64,000 nucleotides of DNA from positions 3,472,001-3,536,000 of the forward strand of contig NZ_LT629779.1 of NCBI RefSeq assembly GCF_900105535.1. The letters run 5' to 3'. The notes under the pieces are model-generated. The model saw nothing but the letters and a program-made list of their open reading frames with translations. It did not search any database and was not told the DNA's origin. Position 1 is the first letter of the stretch. Each line of letters begins with the position of its first letter. The position numbers and the translations under genes were made by a program. Below are positions 52,140 through 60,847 of the stretch, one piece after another. The stretch is from Pseudarthrobacter equi (GTDB taxonomy: Bacteria; Actinomycetota; Actinomycetes; Actinomycetales; Micrococcaceae).

Positions 52140-53162
52140 ATGGGTTCCGTGCCGAACCCCGATGCTTCCTCCTCCCCCGCCTCTCATCCCCCTGCTACTG
52201 CCCCGGCCCGTTCGGACGCGGCGGCCACCAAGGCCGCGGACAAGGACACGACGGCGGGAATCCTCTTCGGCATCGGAGCGTACGGGCTGTGGGGGCTGCT
52301 CCCGCTGTACTTCTTCGTGCTCAAGCCCGCCGGCGCCGTCGAAATCGTGGCCAACCGCGTGGTGTGGTCCCTGCTGTTCTGCGCCCTGCTGGTCACGGTG
52401 ACCAGGGCGTGGCCCGCCCTGATCGCCGCACTCCGCAACCGGGCAGTCTTCGGTTCCCTGGCGCTGGCGGCCTTCCTGATCGCCGTCAACTGGCTCACGT
52501 ATACGTACGGTGTGACCACCAACCAGGCGGTGGAAACCTCGCTGGGCTACTTCATCAACCCGCTGGTCTCCGTGCTGCTCGGCGTGTTCGTCCTCAAGGA
52601 GAAGCTGCGGCCTCTGCAGTGGGCCGCCGTCGTCATCGGTTTCATTGCGGTGGGGGTGCTCACCTACTCCTACGGCAAGCTGCCCTGGATTGCGCTGACG
52701 CTGGCGTTCAGTTTTGGCCTGTACGGCTTCGTGAAGAAGCGGGTGGGCCCCCGGGTGGACGCAGTGACAAGCCTCAGCGTGGAAACCGTGGTGCTGGCAC
52801 CGTTCGCGGCCGCCGCCATGGTGGCCCTCGGCGTTTCGGGTGCCGCCACCCTGACCACCCAGGGTGCCGGGCACTTCTGGCTTCTGCTGGCCTCCGGGGT
52901 GATCACCGCGGTTCCCCTGATCTTCTTCGGCGCTTCCGCGCGCCGGCTGCCGATGACCACCATCGGCCTGCTGCAGTATTTCGCCCCGGTCCTGCAGTTC
53001 ATCGTGGCGCTCGTGGTGTTCCGTGAAGCCATGACCACGGAGCGCTGGATCGGCTTTGGCGTGGTGTGGGTGGCGCTGCTGCTGCTCACCGTGGACATGC
53101 TTCGAACCGCCCGGACTAACGCGCTGTCCAAACGTCGGACTCCGGTGCGGGCCGCCGGCTGA
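52140..53162 (+). CDS. rarD: EamA/RarD family transporter
   Basis: A 340-residue DMT permease with ten membrane segments. RarD signatures are ILFGIGAYGLWGLLPLYF, FLIAVNWLTYTYGVTTNQAVE, SLGYFINPLVSVLLGVFVL and RLPMTTIGLLQYFAPVLQF. The first 38 residues are a Pro/Ala/Ser-rich cytosolic tail. E. coli RarD is linked to chloramphenicol tolerance, but the natural substrate is unknown. It converges on the GH10 gene with only ten bases between the stops. Confidence 0.9.
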   Translation: MGSVPNPDASSSPASHPPATAPARSDAAATKAADKDTTAGILFGIGAYGLWGLLPLYFFVLKPAGAVEIVANRVVWSLLFCALLVTVTRAWPALIAALRNRAVFGSLALAAFLIAVNWLTYTYGVTTNQAVETSLGYFINPLVSVLLGVFVLKEKLRPLQWAAVVIGFIAVGVLTYSYGKLPWIALTLAFSFGLYGFVKKRVGPRVDAVTSLSVETVVLAPFAAAAMVALGVSGAATLTTQGAGHFWLLLASGVITAVPLIFFGASARRLPMTTIGLLQYFAPVLQFIVALVVFREAMTTERWIGFGVVWVALLLLTVDMLRTARTNALSKRRTPVRAAG

Positions 53163-53172
53163 ACGGCCAGGG

Positions 53173-54858
53173 TCAGCCGCCCAGCGCTTTCCGCATCGCG
53201 TCATAGGGCGGGGTCGGCTTCCCGTTTTCGAACAGGTAGTCGTGGCCTTGCTGCAGGCTGCCGTCGTCGTCGATCAGCCAGTCGTACCGGTTGTCCACGC
53301 CCCAGGTGGTGTAAGAGACGCAGGCGCTGGAGCGCAGGCAGGTGGCCAGGACGGTGGCGTACTGCTCGGCCTGGACGTCCGTGCCGTCGTCGTCGGCCAC
53401 GTCGTTTTCCGAGATGCGGACGTGCAGCCCGGCGTCCTTGAAGTTCCGCAGTGTCTTGGTGAGCTCGCCGGCCGGGATGGCATCGGTTTCGAGGTTGTAG
53501 ACGTGGGCCTGGAGGCCCACGCCGTAAATGTGCCCGCCCACCGCATTCGTGTCCAGGGCGAGTTTGAGCAGCGCGTCCTGGCGGCGCCCCGGAACGTCCG
53601 CCCCGTTCTCGTTGATGTACTGCTTCACCTGCGGATCGGCCGCGTAGACGGCCTGGGATACGACGGCCGGGTAGGCCGGTCCGAAGACGCGATACCAGAT
53701 GTTCTGCTGCAAGCCCGTGCCTTGGTCGACGTCAAAGGGTTCATTGACGACGTCCAGCGAATCGAGCCGGCCCCTGAAATGCGTCACGACGGCGGTGACG
53801 TAGTCGAGCAGGGCCTGTGCACTGACGCTGCGCTCCGCTTCGGTGCCCGCGGGAAGTTCCTGCATCCAGCGGGGCATTGCCTCCGTGAAGGCAATGGTGT
53901 GGCCGTGCACGGCCATGCCCTTGCTTTCGGCGACCGCAAGGATCGCGTCCGCCTCTTCGAAGGTGTAGGTTCCCTGCTGCGGGGAAAGATTCTGCGCCTT
54001 CATGGCGTTCTCCGGGGTGATGGCGCCGAAATTCCCTACGAGCACCCGCCCGTAGTCGGCGTCCGAGGCCAGCGGGCCGAGTGCCACCGCGGCACCGATC
54101 CTGAAGTCCGGACGAATCCGTGCGGCCAGCGCCTGCAGGCCATCGGGCAGCTGGCTTGCCTGCTCGACGGCGGGGCCCGCGGTGCTGAGTGAGGCGCCGC
54201 CGGGAGCGGTGGCGGTGAGGGAGCTGACCTGGAACGAGCCGCCGTCGCTCGCGAGTCCCAGCCACAGCTGCCCGGAGCCGAAGATGCCGCGAAGGGACTG
54301 CGACAGCACAGTGTCCCCTCCGCTGGCCACCTCGAGCTTGTCCCCTGACCGGCGCACCGTAAGTTCGGCCCCGGGGTCCTGGAGCTTGACGCGCTCATCG
54401 TGTGCCGGCTGGGGATTTGTGACGGACTTCTGGCGTGAGCCGTCAAACACCGCGATGTCCAGGTCATCGCCGCGCAGGGTGAGCCGAAGGCCGGCGGGTT
54501 CAATCCGGAATTCGTCGGCGATCACCGGAGGGCTGTCGTAGACGGTCAGGGAAGCATCGGCCGTCACGTCGGTGAACGCTGCGCTGAGGCTGAAGTCGCC
54601 TGTGGCCACGAGGTGGGTTCCGGCCAGGTTGACCGGCGGGTTGGGCTGGCCTCCCCCGCCGTCCTGTTCCACGATGCTCCGTGAGGTGGCCGCCACCCGC
54701 AACCCGCCGCCGTCGGGCGTCACCCCGGGCGTGTGCTGCCAGTCCTGCTGAAGCAGGTCCACCACCATGTCAGGCTCCGGGTTGTCCGGCGTGCAGCCGG
54801 CAAGGGCGAGCAGGATGCCGGACGCCAGCACGATCACTGCGCGCGGGCGCCAGGCCAT
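53173..54858 (-). CDS. GH10 glycoside hydrolase, lipoprotein, in the exopolysaccharide operon
   Basis: A 561-residue lipoprotein (lipobox LALAGC, Cys22). Residues 35-225 look like a jelly-roll (concanavalin-like) domain. The GH10 barrel starts at about 240: ITPENAMKAQNLSPQQGTYT, acid/base Glu373 in DVVNEPFD, GVGLQAHVYN, nucleophile Glu484 in RISEND. Two usual residues of the -1 subsite differ: the family motif GHTLxWH reads GHTIAFT here (319-325), and TELD reads SEND. It probably cleaves a beta-1,4-linked polysaccharide on the cell surface, but xylan may not be the substrate. GGAGG before ATG 54858 decides the start. Confidence 0.87.
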   Translation of the reverse strand: MAWRPRAVIVLASGILLALAGCTPDNPEPDMVVDLLQQDWQHTPGVTPDGGGLRVAATSRSIVEQDGGGGQPNPPVNLAGTHLVATGDFSLSAAFTDVTADASLTVYDSPPVIADEFRIEPAGLRLTLRGDDLDIAVFDGSRQKSVTNPQPAHDERVKLQDPGAELTVRRSGDKLEVASGGDTVLSQSLRGIFGSGQLWLGLASDGGSFQVSSLTATAPGGASLSTAGPAVEQASQLPDGLQALAARIRPDFRIGAAVALGPLASDADYGRVLVGNFGAITPENAMKAQNLSPQQGTYTFEEADAILAVAESKGMAVHGHTIAFTEAMPRWMQELPAGTEAERSVSAQALLDYVTAVVTHFRGRLDSLDVVNEPFDVDQGTGLQQNIWYRVFGPAYPAVVSQAVYAADPQVKQYINENGADVPGRRQDALLKLALDTNAVGGHIYGVGLQAHVYNLETDAIPAGELTKTLRNFKDAGLHVRISENDVADDDGTDVQAEQYATVLATCLRSSACVSYTTWGVDNRYDWLIDDDGSLQQGHDYLFENGKPTPPYDAMRKALGG

Positions 54859-54900
54859 CCTGTTTCCTCCCATATGGTGACCTCAATCCTGGAGCGGGCG

Positions 54901-56694
54901 TCAGGGCCTGGTCCAGCGGACGTCGTCGAAATATGCCTGCAGTCCGGAGTTGGCCTGGACGATGACCTGCAAGCTTGCCTTCGCCACCGCGGTGGTGCTT
55001 GGCGAGTAGGTCAGGTCCACGTTGGTCACTCCTGAGGCCGCCACGCCGAGTTTGTACTGCCCGGAGATCCATTGTCCGGCCGCGTTGTACTCGTCGATGT
55101 AGAAGCCCACCTCACCGCTGGTGCGGGCTGTGACGTTCAGGTACCCGGCAATGTTGTAGGCCCCTGCAGTCACCGCCACCTGGGGTGAGAACAGGTGCTT
55201 GTTCGCCGTTGTGGCCGTCAGTTTGACGGAGTTGACCGGGTTGGCGGGGCTCCCGTGGTTGGCTGCGTCCGCCACGATGGTGGGCGCGGAGTCGGTGGTC
55301 CAGCCCGAGCCGATGCCGGCGTCGAAGGTGCCGTTGGCCACCAGGTTGGTGGACGTTGGCGGCGGCGGGGTGGTCCCTGCGGTCAGTGCGAGCAGCTGCA
55401 CGTTATCCAGGTAGGCCGTGATGCCGGTGCCTGTCACCCACACTTGGAGGCTCGCCTTGGCCACATTGGTGGAGCTGGGCGTGTAGGTGAAGTTCATGGC
55501 CTCCACCCACCTGGTGTTCTCGCGCTTGCGGAACTGTCCGGAGATCCACTGCCCGGCCGCGTTGTATTCGTCCACGTAGAAGCCCACTTCGCCGGTGGTG
55601 ATGGCGGCGACGTTCAGGTAGGACTTGAACAGGTAGTTCGTGGTCGGTGACACCGCCACGGCCGGTGAGAACAGGTGCCCCGTGGCCGTCCCGGAAACCA
55701 TCTTGATGGACCGGGCCGCGTCCGGGAAGCTGCCGTTGGTCGCGGCGTCGGCAGTGATGGCGGCGGGTGCATCGGTGCGCCATCCGTCGGCGATTCCGGT
55801 GTTGAACGTCGGGTTGGGCATCAGGTTCGGTGAACCGGTGACAAGGCCTTTGCTGACGTTGACGTTGCGGATTTGCCCGGCCGACACCTTGGTCTTCACG
55901 TAGGCGGCGAGCTGGTCCAGTTCCGCGGTGCCGTACTGGTAGTCATCGGGGACCTGGCTCGGGTTGGGCCGGATGTCATGGAACGTGAAGACCACCCATT
56001 GCTTGTTGGCGATGGCCGCGTCCACCTGGGCCTTCAGCGCGGCCACCGGTGTGGTGACCTCCTGGACCGGGACGTTGCGGAGCAGGTAGTCGCCGAGGGG
56101 CCAGATGTTGTTGCCCGTGTCAGCGAAGCCGCGCATGGAGCTGTAGTACTTGGCTACGCGCGCAATGGTCGGCATGTCGTAGTCGCCGTAGGGCGGCGCA
56201 AAGGCCGTGGCGTTGATGCCTTGGGCGGCCAGTGCCGACTTGCTGTTTGCCAGCTGGGCCTCCACCTGGGCTGCAGTCAGCTTGTTCGCCTGGCAGTCAT
56301 TGCCAACGCTGACGAGGCACTGGTGGTTGACGGTGTGTGATCCGATTTCCCAGCCGTAGGTGTTCTGCAGCTGCAGGATCTGGCTCCACGTCATGTAGGG
56401 CACATCGGTGTCGGCGCGGCAGGTGTTGGGTACGGTTGTCATTCCGACGCAGCCGGTGATGACGTAGTTCGTGCCTGTCAGCCCGTACTTCTGGAGGGTC
56501 GGCGCTGCCTGCGTCAGTGCGCTTTGGGCACCGTCATCGAAGGTGAAGGACACCAGGGGGCCTGGTGCGGGGTTGTCCACGGCCGCGTTGGCCGCCCCGG
56601 GCGTCAGCAGCGCGGCGGCCATGGCCACCACCGCCACCACGGTGCTCATGAGCTTGACGCGCCAGGGCGCCAAGCTGGATCTGGTTCCGGTCAT
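54901..56694 (-). CDS. secreted polysaccharide deacetylase with two C-terminal carbohydrate-binding-like modules
   Basis: A 597-residue secreted protein. A signal peptide ends near ANA-AVD (37). The NodB domain (about 45-280) has FTFDDG (50-55), the metal motif SHTVNH (His120, His124), FAPPYGD and TFHD (His239). It removes N-acetyl (or O-acetyl) groups from a polysaccharide. Two modules of about 150 residues (290-440 and 449-597) share TFxxGIxxGW and the near-identical YNAAGQWISGQ, so they arose by duplication and probably bind glycan. It follows the other deacetylase gene by 56 bases and precedes the GH10 gene. Confidence 0.92.
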   Translation of the reverse strand: MTGTRSSLAPWRVKLMSTVVAVVAMAAALLTPGAANAAVDNPAPGPLVSFTFDDGAQSALTQAAPTLQKYGLTGTNYVITGCVGMTTVPNTCRADTDVPYMTWSQILQLQNTYGWEIGSHTVNHQCLVSVGNDCQANKLTAAQVEAQLANSKSALAAQGINATAFAPPYGDYDMPTIARVAKYYSSMRGFADTGNNIWPLGDYLLRNVPVQEVTTPVAALKAQVDAAIANKQWVVFTFHDIRPNPSQVPDDYQYGTAELDQLAAYVKTKVSAGQIRNVNVSKGLVTGSPNLMPNPTFNTGIADGWRTDAPAAITADAATNGSFPDAARSIKMVSGTATGHLFSPAVAVSPTTNYLFKSYLNVAAITTGEVGFYVDEYNAAGQWISGQFRKRENTRWVEAMNFTYTPSSTNVAKASLQVWVTGTGITAYLDNVQLLALTAGTTPPPPTSTNLVANGTFDAGIGSGWTTDSAPTIVADAANHGSPANPVNSVKLTATTANKHLFSPQVAVTAGAYNIAGYLNVTARTSGEVGFYIDEYNAAGQWISGQYKLGVAASGVTNVDLTYSPSTTAVAKASLQVIVQANSGLQAYFDDVRWTRP

Positions 56695-56750
56695 GTGCTG
56701 TTCCGTTCTTTTTGTGGCCGGCGGCGCCGGGTTACACCGCCGAAGTCTGG

Positions 56751-58553
56751 TCAGGGTCCCTGTAGCTTTTCGAAGGCCTGCATGACCGGCTGGACCTCGA
56801 TGTTGCTGTCGTCTACGAGCTGAAGCTGGGCGGCGAGGACGTCGCTGGTGATGGTGCTCCGGTCCGCCGCGATGCTGTGCTCCTGGGTTCCGGTGGACTG
56901 TGGAGTGGCGATCTGGTGGTAGACGAGGATGAGCCATCCGTTCATCCGGGCTGTCTCGGCGAGCGCTTCAGACAGGGTGGCCATGGTGGTCTGGTCGGTC
57001 ACGTAGAAGACCTTCAGGTCCTGCTTGTCCAGGCTTTGCCGGGTATTGATGCCGTCGTCCGTGCCGCGGACGATGTCGAAGTATTTGTTGGCGTACCAGT
57101 CCACCTGCGGGTCGTGGCGGCCGTACGGGGGTGCCAGGTCCCTGGTTTCAAAGCCGGCCGCTGCCAGCGCCTCTTCGCTCTTGCGGACCTGGTCGTCCAG
57201 GCGGTCCGTCCCGATGGAGGTCAGGTCCACGTGTTCGTAGCTGTGCGCGGCGATTTCGTGTCCGGCCTGGTGCAGTTGCTGCACTTCGGCTGCAGTCATG
57301 AAGTTGGGCGTCTCGATGGAACTGGCGTTGATGTACTGGGTGGACCGGAAACCGTGCTGGTCCAGCAGCGGAAGTGCGCGGTCGTACACCGATTGCCAGC
57401 CGTCGTCGAAGGTGATCGAGACCATGGGCTGGCTCCAGCGGAGGGGGCCGGGCTTCGTGGTGTCGGTGAGCGAGTAGTTGCGGACGCTGGTGGTGCCGTC
57501 CCCGTGGGCCACCAGCGTGACCATTGCCGAGGTGGCTCCGGCGGGCGCCTGGAACGCCTCGCTGACGGTTGTCCATTCTCCGGCCGGCAGCACGGTCTCA
57601 AGGCTTTGGAACGCGCGGCCCCCGTTGGCGAGCTCGAACTCGGCCACCACATCCACCTCGCGGTCGGACCGGTAGGTGGCGCCGAATTCGAAGGACCTGT
57701 CACCGGTCACCGGGACGGGCTGGTACTGCCACTTGGCCTCGCCGGACTTGTAGTTTGAGATGCGGGTCCAGAGGTAACTGCCGCCTGGGTCCTGGCTCCG
57801 GCCGGACTCCGCCGTCAGTGCCCCGGAGGCATAGGGGGACCATGCATCAGGTCCGGCCGGCTGGATTCCCGTGAGGCCAGGGTTCGGGATCAGGTTCGGC
57901 CCGGGCGGCGGGGAGGGCAGGAGCAGGACGTCGCTGGCCGGCTCCAGATAGGCTCCTTCGATCTTGAGTGCGCCGTCCGATGCCAGCCGAAAGACGTACT
58001 CGACGGCGATTGTCGCCTCGCCGCTGTCGAAGGCATCGCTCACCGTGTAAGGGGTGTTCCCGGGCCGCTCCAGCGGGTTCCGGAGCTGTTCCAGGACGGT
58101 GCTGCCATCGGCCAGAAACCGGCGGGCCAGAAGGGTGAAGTCGGTGTCGCTGGAGGCAAAGGCCTTGAAAAGGTAGGTCTGGTGGGGCTTGACGTCCACG
58201 CGGGGGGTTGTCAGCGTGACGTCGCCCGCGGTGTAGCCGGTGATGTCCAGCCGGAGTGCCTGGCTTTGCAGCTCTCCGGCGGCCAGCTCCAGCGAGGTCT
58301 CTGCGGTACCGCTGCGCCGGACGGTCCAGCCGCCCACTTGCCCGGCCGGGTCCGGCTGGCCGGACGCTGCGGGGGTGACCCCGGCCGACGGGTCGAAGGC
58401 GGGGAGCAGGTTGGCGCCGGGCCGTGCCTGGGCCATGCTGGCGTTGTCCCGCGTGTACACCAGCCAGCCGGCGGTGATCAGTGCCACCACAGCCATGATG
58501 ACCACGAGCGGGTTCAACAGCACACGCAGGAACCACCGGCGCTTACGTGGCAT
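56751..58553 (-). CDS. membrane-anchored polysaccharide deacetylase (PgaB-like NodB domain)
   Basis: A 600-residue protein. A basic N-terminus and one hydrophobic segment (about 14-32) anchor it in the membrane; two beta-rich modules (70-210 and 225-360) precede a NodB domain (about 370-590) with SITFDDGW, AHSYEHVDL, LAPPYGRHD and LILVYHQI. This ordering, with TFDDGW and APPYG, resembles PgaB/IcaB-type deacetylases of poly-N-acetylglucosamine. It overlaps the glycosyltransferase gene by 11 bases. Confidence 0.9.
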   Translation of the reverse strand: MPRKRRWFLRVLLNPLVVIMAVVALITAGWLVYTRDNASMAQARPGANLLPAFDPSAGVTPAASGQPDPAGQVGGWTVRRSGTAETSLELAAGELQSQALRLDITGYTAGDVTLTTPRVDVKPHQTYLFKAFASSDTDFTLLARRFLADGSTVLEQLRNPLERPGNTPYTVSDAFDSGEATIAVEYVFRLASDGALKIEGAYLEPASDVLLLPSPPPGPNLIPNPGLTGIQPAGPDAWSPYASGALTAESGRSQDPGGSYLWTRISNYKSGEAKWQYQPVPVTGDRSFEFGATYRSDREVDVVAEFELANGGRAFQSLETVLPAGEWTTVSEAFQAPAGATSAMVTLVAHGDGTTSVRNYSLTDTTKPGPLRWSQPMVSITFDDGWQSVYDRALPLLDQHGFRSTQYINASSIETPNFMTAAEVQQLHQAGHEIAAHSYEHVDLTSIGTDRLDDQVRKSEEALAAAGFETRDLAPPYGRHDPQVDWYANKYFDIVRGTDDGINTRQSLDKQDLKVFYVTDQTTMATLSEALAETARMNGWLILVYHQIATPQSTGTQEHSIAADRSTITSDVLAAQLQLVDDSNIEVQPVMQAFEKLQGP

Positions 58554-59886
58554 TGGCCACCACCAGGCTGCCGGCCCGTTGCGGTGACTTCCACGTGTTG
58601 ATTTCGGGACGCCGGAAGAGGCCGCGTGAGCGCAGGATGCAGCGAAGCGCCGCCGTCAGCTGCACCAGGTCCATGATGTAGAAAAGGAAGTAGGCCGTGG
58701 GGGCGTAGACGGAAAGCCGGCTTCGTTCCCGCACTGTCAGGTTCTCGTCCATCCACACGGTGAGCAGGGTGTAGGCCGTGATGGTGGCGTAGGCCCCGAG
58801 GATCAACGCAGGGGTGTGCGTGGCCAGCGACCAGTAGACGGCGTACGTCCAGGCCAGTGGCGAGACCAGCAGCGTGAATTCGCTCAGCAGGGCCATGGGC
58901 ATCCGGTAGTACGTCAGGGTGGGCGTGTACCTTCGGCTCGGGTTCAGCATCATGCCGCGGTACTTGATGAGGTTCTGGATGCTGCCGTACTTCCAGCGGT
59001 AACGCTGCTTGGCCAGGGCGCGCAGCGAGAGCACGCCCTCGGTCTTGGCCACCACGTCGGCACCGTAGAGCATCCGGAAACGCCGGTTGCCAAGGTTGGT
59101 GATCTTCGCGCTCAGCCCGATGTCCTCGGTCACGGTGTCGGTGTCGTAGAAGTCCACTTTCCGCAGCACCCGCATCCGGTAGGTGGAGGCCACGCCGCCC
59201 ACCACGAATTCGGCGTTCAGGAGGGAAAAGAACTTCTTGGAGCGGTAGCCGATCATGTGCTCGAAACGCTGCAGGATGCCGAGCACGGTGGTCTCCTCCA
59301 GGATCTGCACGTTGGCGGCGACTCCGGCCACGCACGGATCGTCGAAGTAGGACAGCGCGTTGGTGATGGCTTCCGGACCGATGATCGAATCGGCGTCGAG
59401 GGTCATGGCGAACTGGCCGCGGGCGTGCCGGCGGAGCACCGAGTTGAGCGCAGCGCCTTTGCCAATGTTGCGGCGCATCCGGACCAGGTGCAGATCCATG
59501 GTGGGGTGCCGCAGCTGATAGTCGCGGACCAGCCTGCCGGTCAGGTCCGTCGACGCGTCATCGGCGACGAAGACCTCAAAGGACCGGTAGCTGCTTTTGC
59601 CGATGGACTCGAGGGTCCTGACGATCACCGCTTCCTCGTTGTGGGCTGCGATGACGATGGATACCAGCCCGGGCACCTCGGGGCGGGCCCGGCGGGTCCA
59701 GGTGGCCGATGCAGCGCATTCCGGCTGGAATTCACCGGGTGCCCGCACGCCCCGCATTCCCTTGCGGCGCTGCTGCCAGATGTCGTAGAAGTTGGCGCCC
59801 GCCAGGTAGAGGCCGAAGTGCACGACGTAGAGGATGCTGACGCCGGCGAACAGCCAGAAGATGACGAGTGCGAAATCCACGCTCAC
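58543..59886 (-). CDS. family 2 glycosyltransferase (PgaC / hyaluronan-synthase type)
   Basis: A 447-residue processive beta-glycosyltransferase. Helices lie at the N-terminus (1-30) and the C-terminal third. The cytosolic catalytic part has VSIVIAAHNEE, VFVADDAST (Asp109-110), DAD (164-166), TED (253-255) and QRYRW (294-298), the D,D,D,QxxRW set of enzymes that polymerise and extrude GlcNAc-type chains. It builds a polysaccharide from a UDP-sugar and moves it across the membrane. It overlaps the small membrane protein gene by 4 bases. Confidence 0.93.
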   Translation of the reverse strand: MSVDFALVIFWLFAGVSILYVVHFGLYLAGANFYDIWQQRRKGMRGVRAPGEFQPECAASATWTRRARPEVPGLVSIVIAAHNEEAVIVRTLESIGKSSYRSFEVFVADDASTDLTGRLVRDYQLRHPTMDLHLVRMRRNIGKGAALNSVLRRHARGQFAMTLDADSIIGPEAITNALSYFDDPCVAGVAANVQILEETTVLGILQRFEHMIGYRSKKFFSLLNAEFVVGGVASTYRMRVLRKVDFYDTDTVTEDIGLSAKITNLGNRRFRMLYGADVVAKTEGVLSLRALAKQRYRWKYGSIQNLIKYRGMMLNPSRRYTPTLTYYRMPMALLSEFTLLVSPLAWTYAVYWSLATHTPALILGAYATITAYTLLTVWMDENLTVRERSRLSVYAPTAYFLFYIMDLVQLTAALRCILRSRGLFRRPEINTWKSPQRAGSLVVANAT

Positions 59887-60308
59887 CCCTCCGTGGAGCT
59901 GGCGAGAGCGGGCATCTGCCGGCGCCGGCTGCGGAAGATGCGGCGGTGCACCTGGACGGGCGCGGCCACGGTGGCAGGAACCTCGGCGGGCTGCAGGCCT
60001 TCCCGGAAGGCGGCGTCCGCCGCCATGACCTCGATGAGTCCGGCTGGGGAACGCTCAGTCCGGGTTTCCATGGCGGCCACCGGACCGGGCGTCAGAACAG
60101 GCGCCGCCAGCGCAGCAGCAAGTGCCCTGCGGGTGGCACCCCTGCGATACATGCCCACGCCAACGAAGCGGATCACCACAGTGAGGACCACCAGCCCCCA
60201 CAGCACCAGGCTCAGCTGGGCTACGAAATCGAGCAGGCCTTCGAACATGGCCCCGTCCCGGCCGAAGGTGGCCTGTGCGGGCACTGCAAAGCTTTCGATG
60301 TCCCTCAT
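59883..60308 (-). CDS. small membrane protein heading the exopolysaccharide operon
   Basis: A 141-residue protein I do not recognise by sequence. One hydrophobic segment at about 25-48 (FVAQLSLVLWGLVVLTVVIRF) is followed by a second Ala-rich one (60-75), a glutamate-rich loop and a strongly basic region (VHRRIFRSRRRQMPALASS). GGAGG before ATG 60308 is a strong ribosome site. Its 4-base overlap with the glycosyltransferase gene suggests that it partners that enzyme, as PgaD partners PgaC, but there is no visible homology. Confidence 0.7.
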   Translation of the reverse strand: MRDIESFAVPAQATFGRDGAMFEGLLDFVAQLSLVLWGLVVLTVVIRFVGVGMYRRGATRRALAAALAAPVLTPGPVAAMETRTERSPAGLIEVMAADAAFREGLQPAEVPATVAAPVQVHRRIFRSRRRQMPALASSTEG

Positions 60309-60771
60309 CGGAGGCCCTCCCTTGCTGTGTACGACAACTGCATCGCGTCGTTTCCCCTCTGTGTTGTGCAGGATGTCCTTTGCCGGTTTGGGGTGATGCC
60401 GCTGCCGCCGCTGGAACCCTGTGCCGCCGTCCGGATGTTGGTAGGCGCTTACTCGCTTCGCTGTGAGGCGTTCGTCATTGTGGAGGGGCTTCGCCGTCCG
60501 GAAACTCCTCAAAGATGCACTCCAGGGGCCGCTTTCCGGGGTCCCGGTGTGTCCAAGTTACGAGTAGCTGAGGATGGTTAACACGAGTACCAAGTACTCC
60601 AAAAAATTCTTGGGGATACTTACCGCAACCTGCCTTAACTACCGGGTGGTTAGGTGTTTGCCGGGCAGGCAAGTAGGGGGCATTAGGTAGTCCGCCTTCC
60701 CCGGCGCGGGGAGTGGGTAGTTACCCCGGTAGAAGGGCACCGAAAACGCGAAAACACTTGTTAACCAAAAA
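60309..60771. promoter_or_regulatory. regulatory region of the exopolysaccharide operon with two palindromes
   Basis: A 460-base non-coding stretch. GAGTAC-CAA-GTACTC (60585-60599) has exact 6-base arms. TAACTACC-G-GGTGGTTA (60636-60652) has 8-base arms with one mismatch, and related GGTTA and TAGTTA words recur between 60565 and 60725. Both palindromes are about 280-340 bases upstream of the first gene, so a long leader is likely. No riboswitch class could be matched. Confidence 0.5.
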
Positions 60772-60800
60772 GCAGCACCCCCGCAGTGCGGGGGTGCTGC
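60772..60800 (-). terminator. intrinsic terminator of the GABA operon
   Basis: Exact 14-base arms GCAGCACCCCCGCA (60772-60785) and its complement (60787-60800) with a single-base loop. On the minus strand a TTTTTGG tract follows. It is 48 bases after the gabT stop. Confidence 0.85.
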
Positions 60801-60847
60801 CGTGGTGCTTGGCGGCCTGCTGTTGAGGCGTTGGCCGTGGTGCCTGC

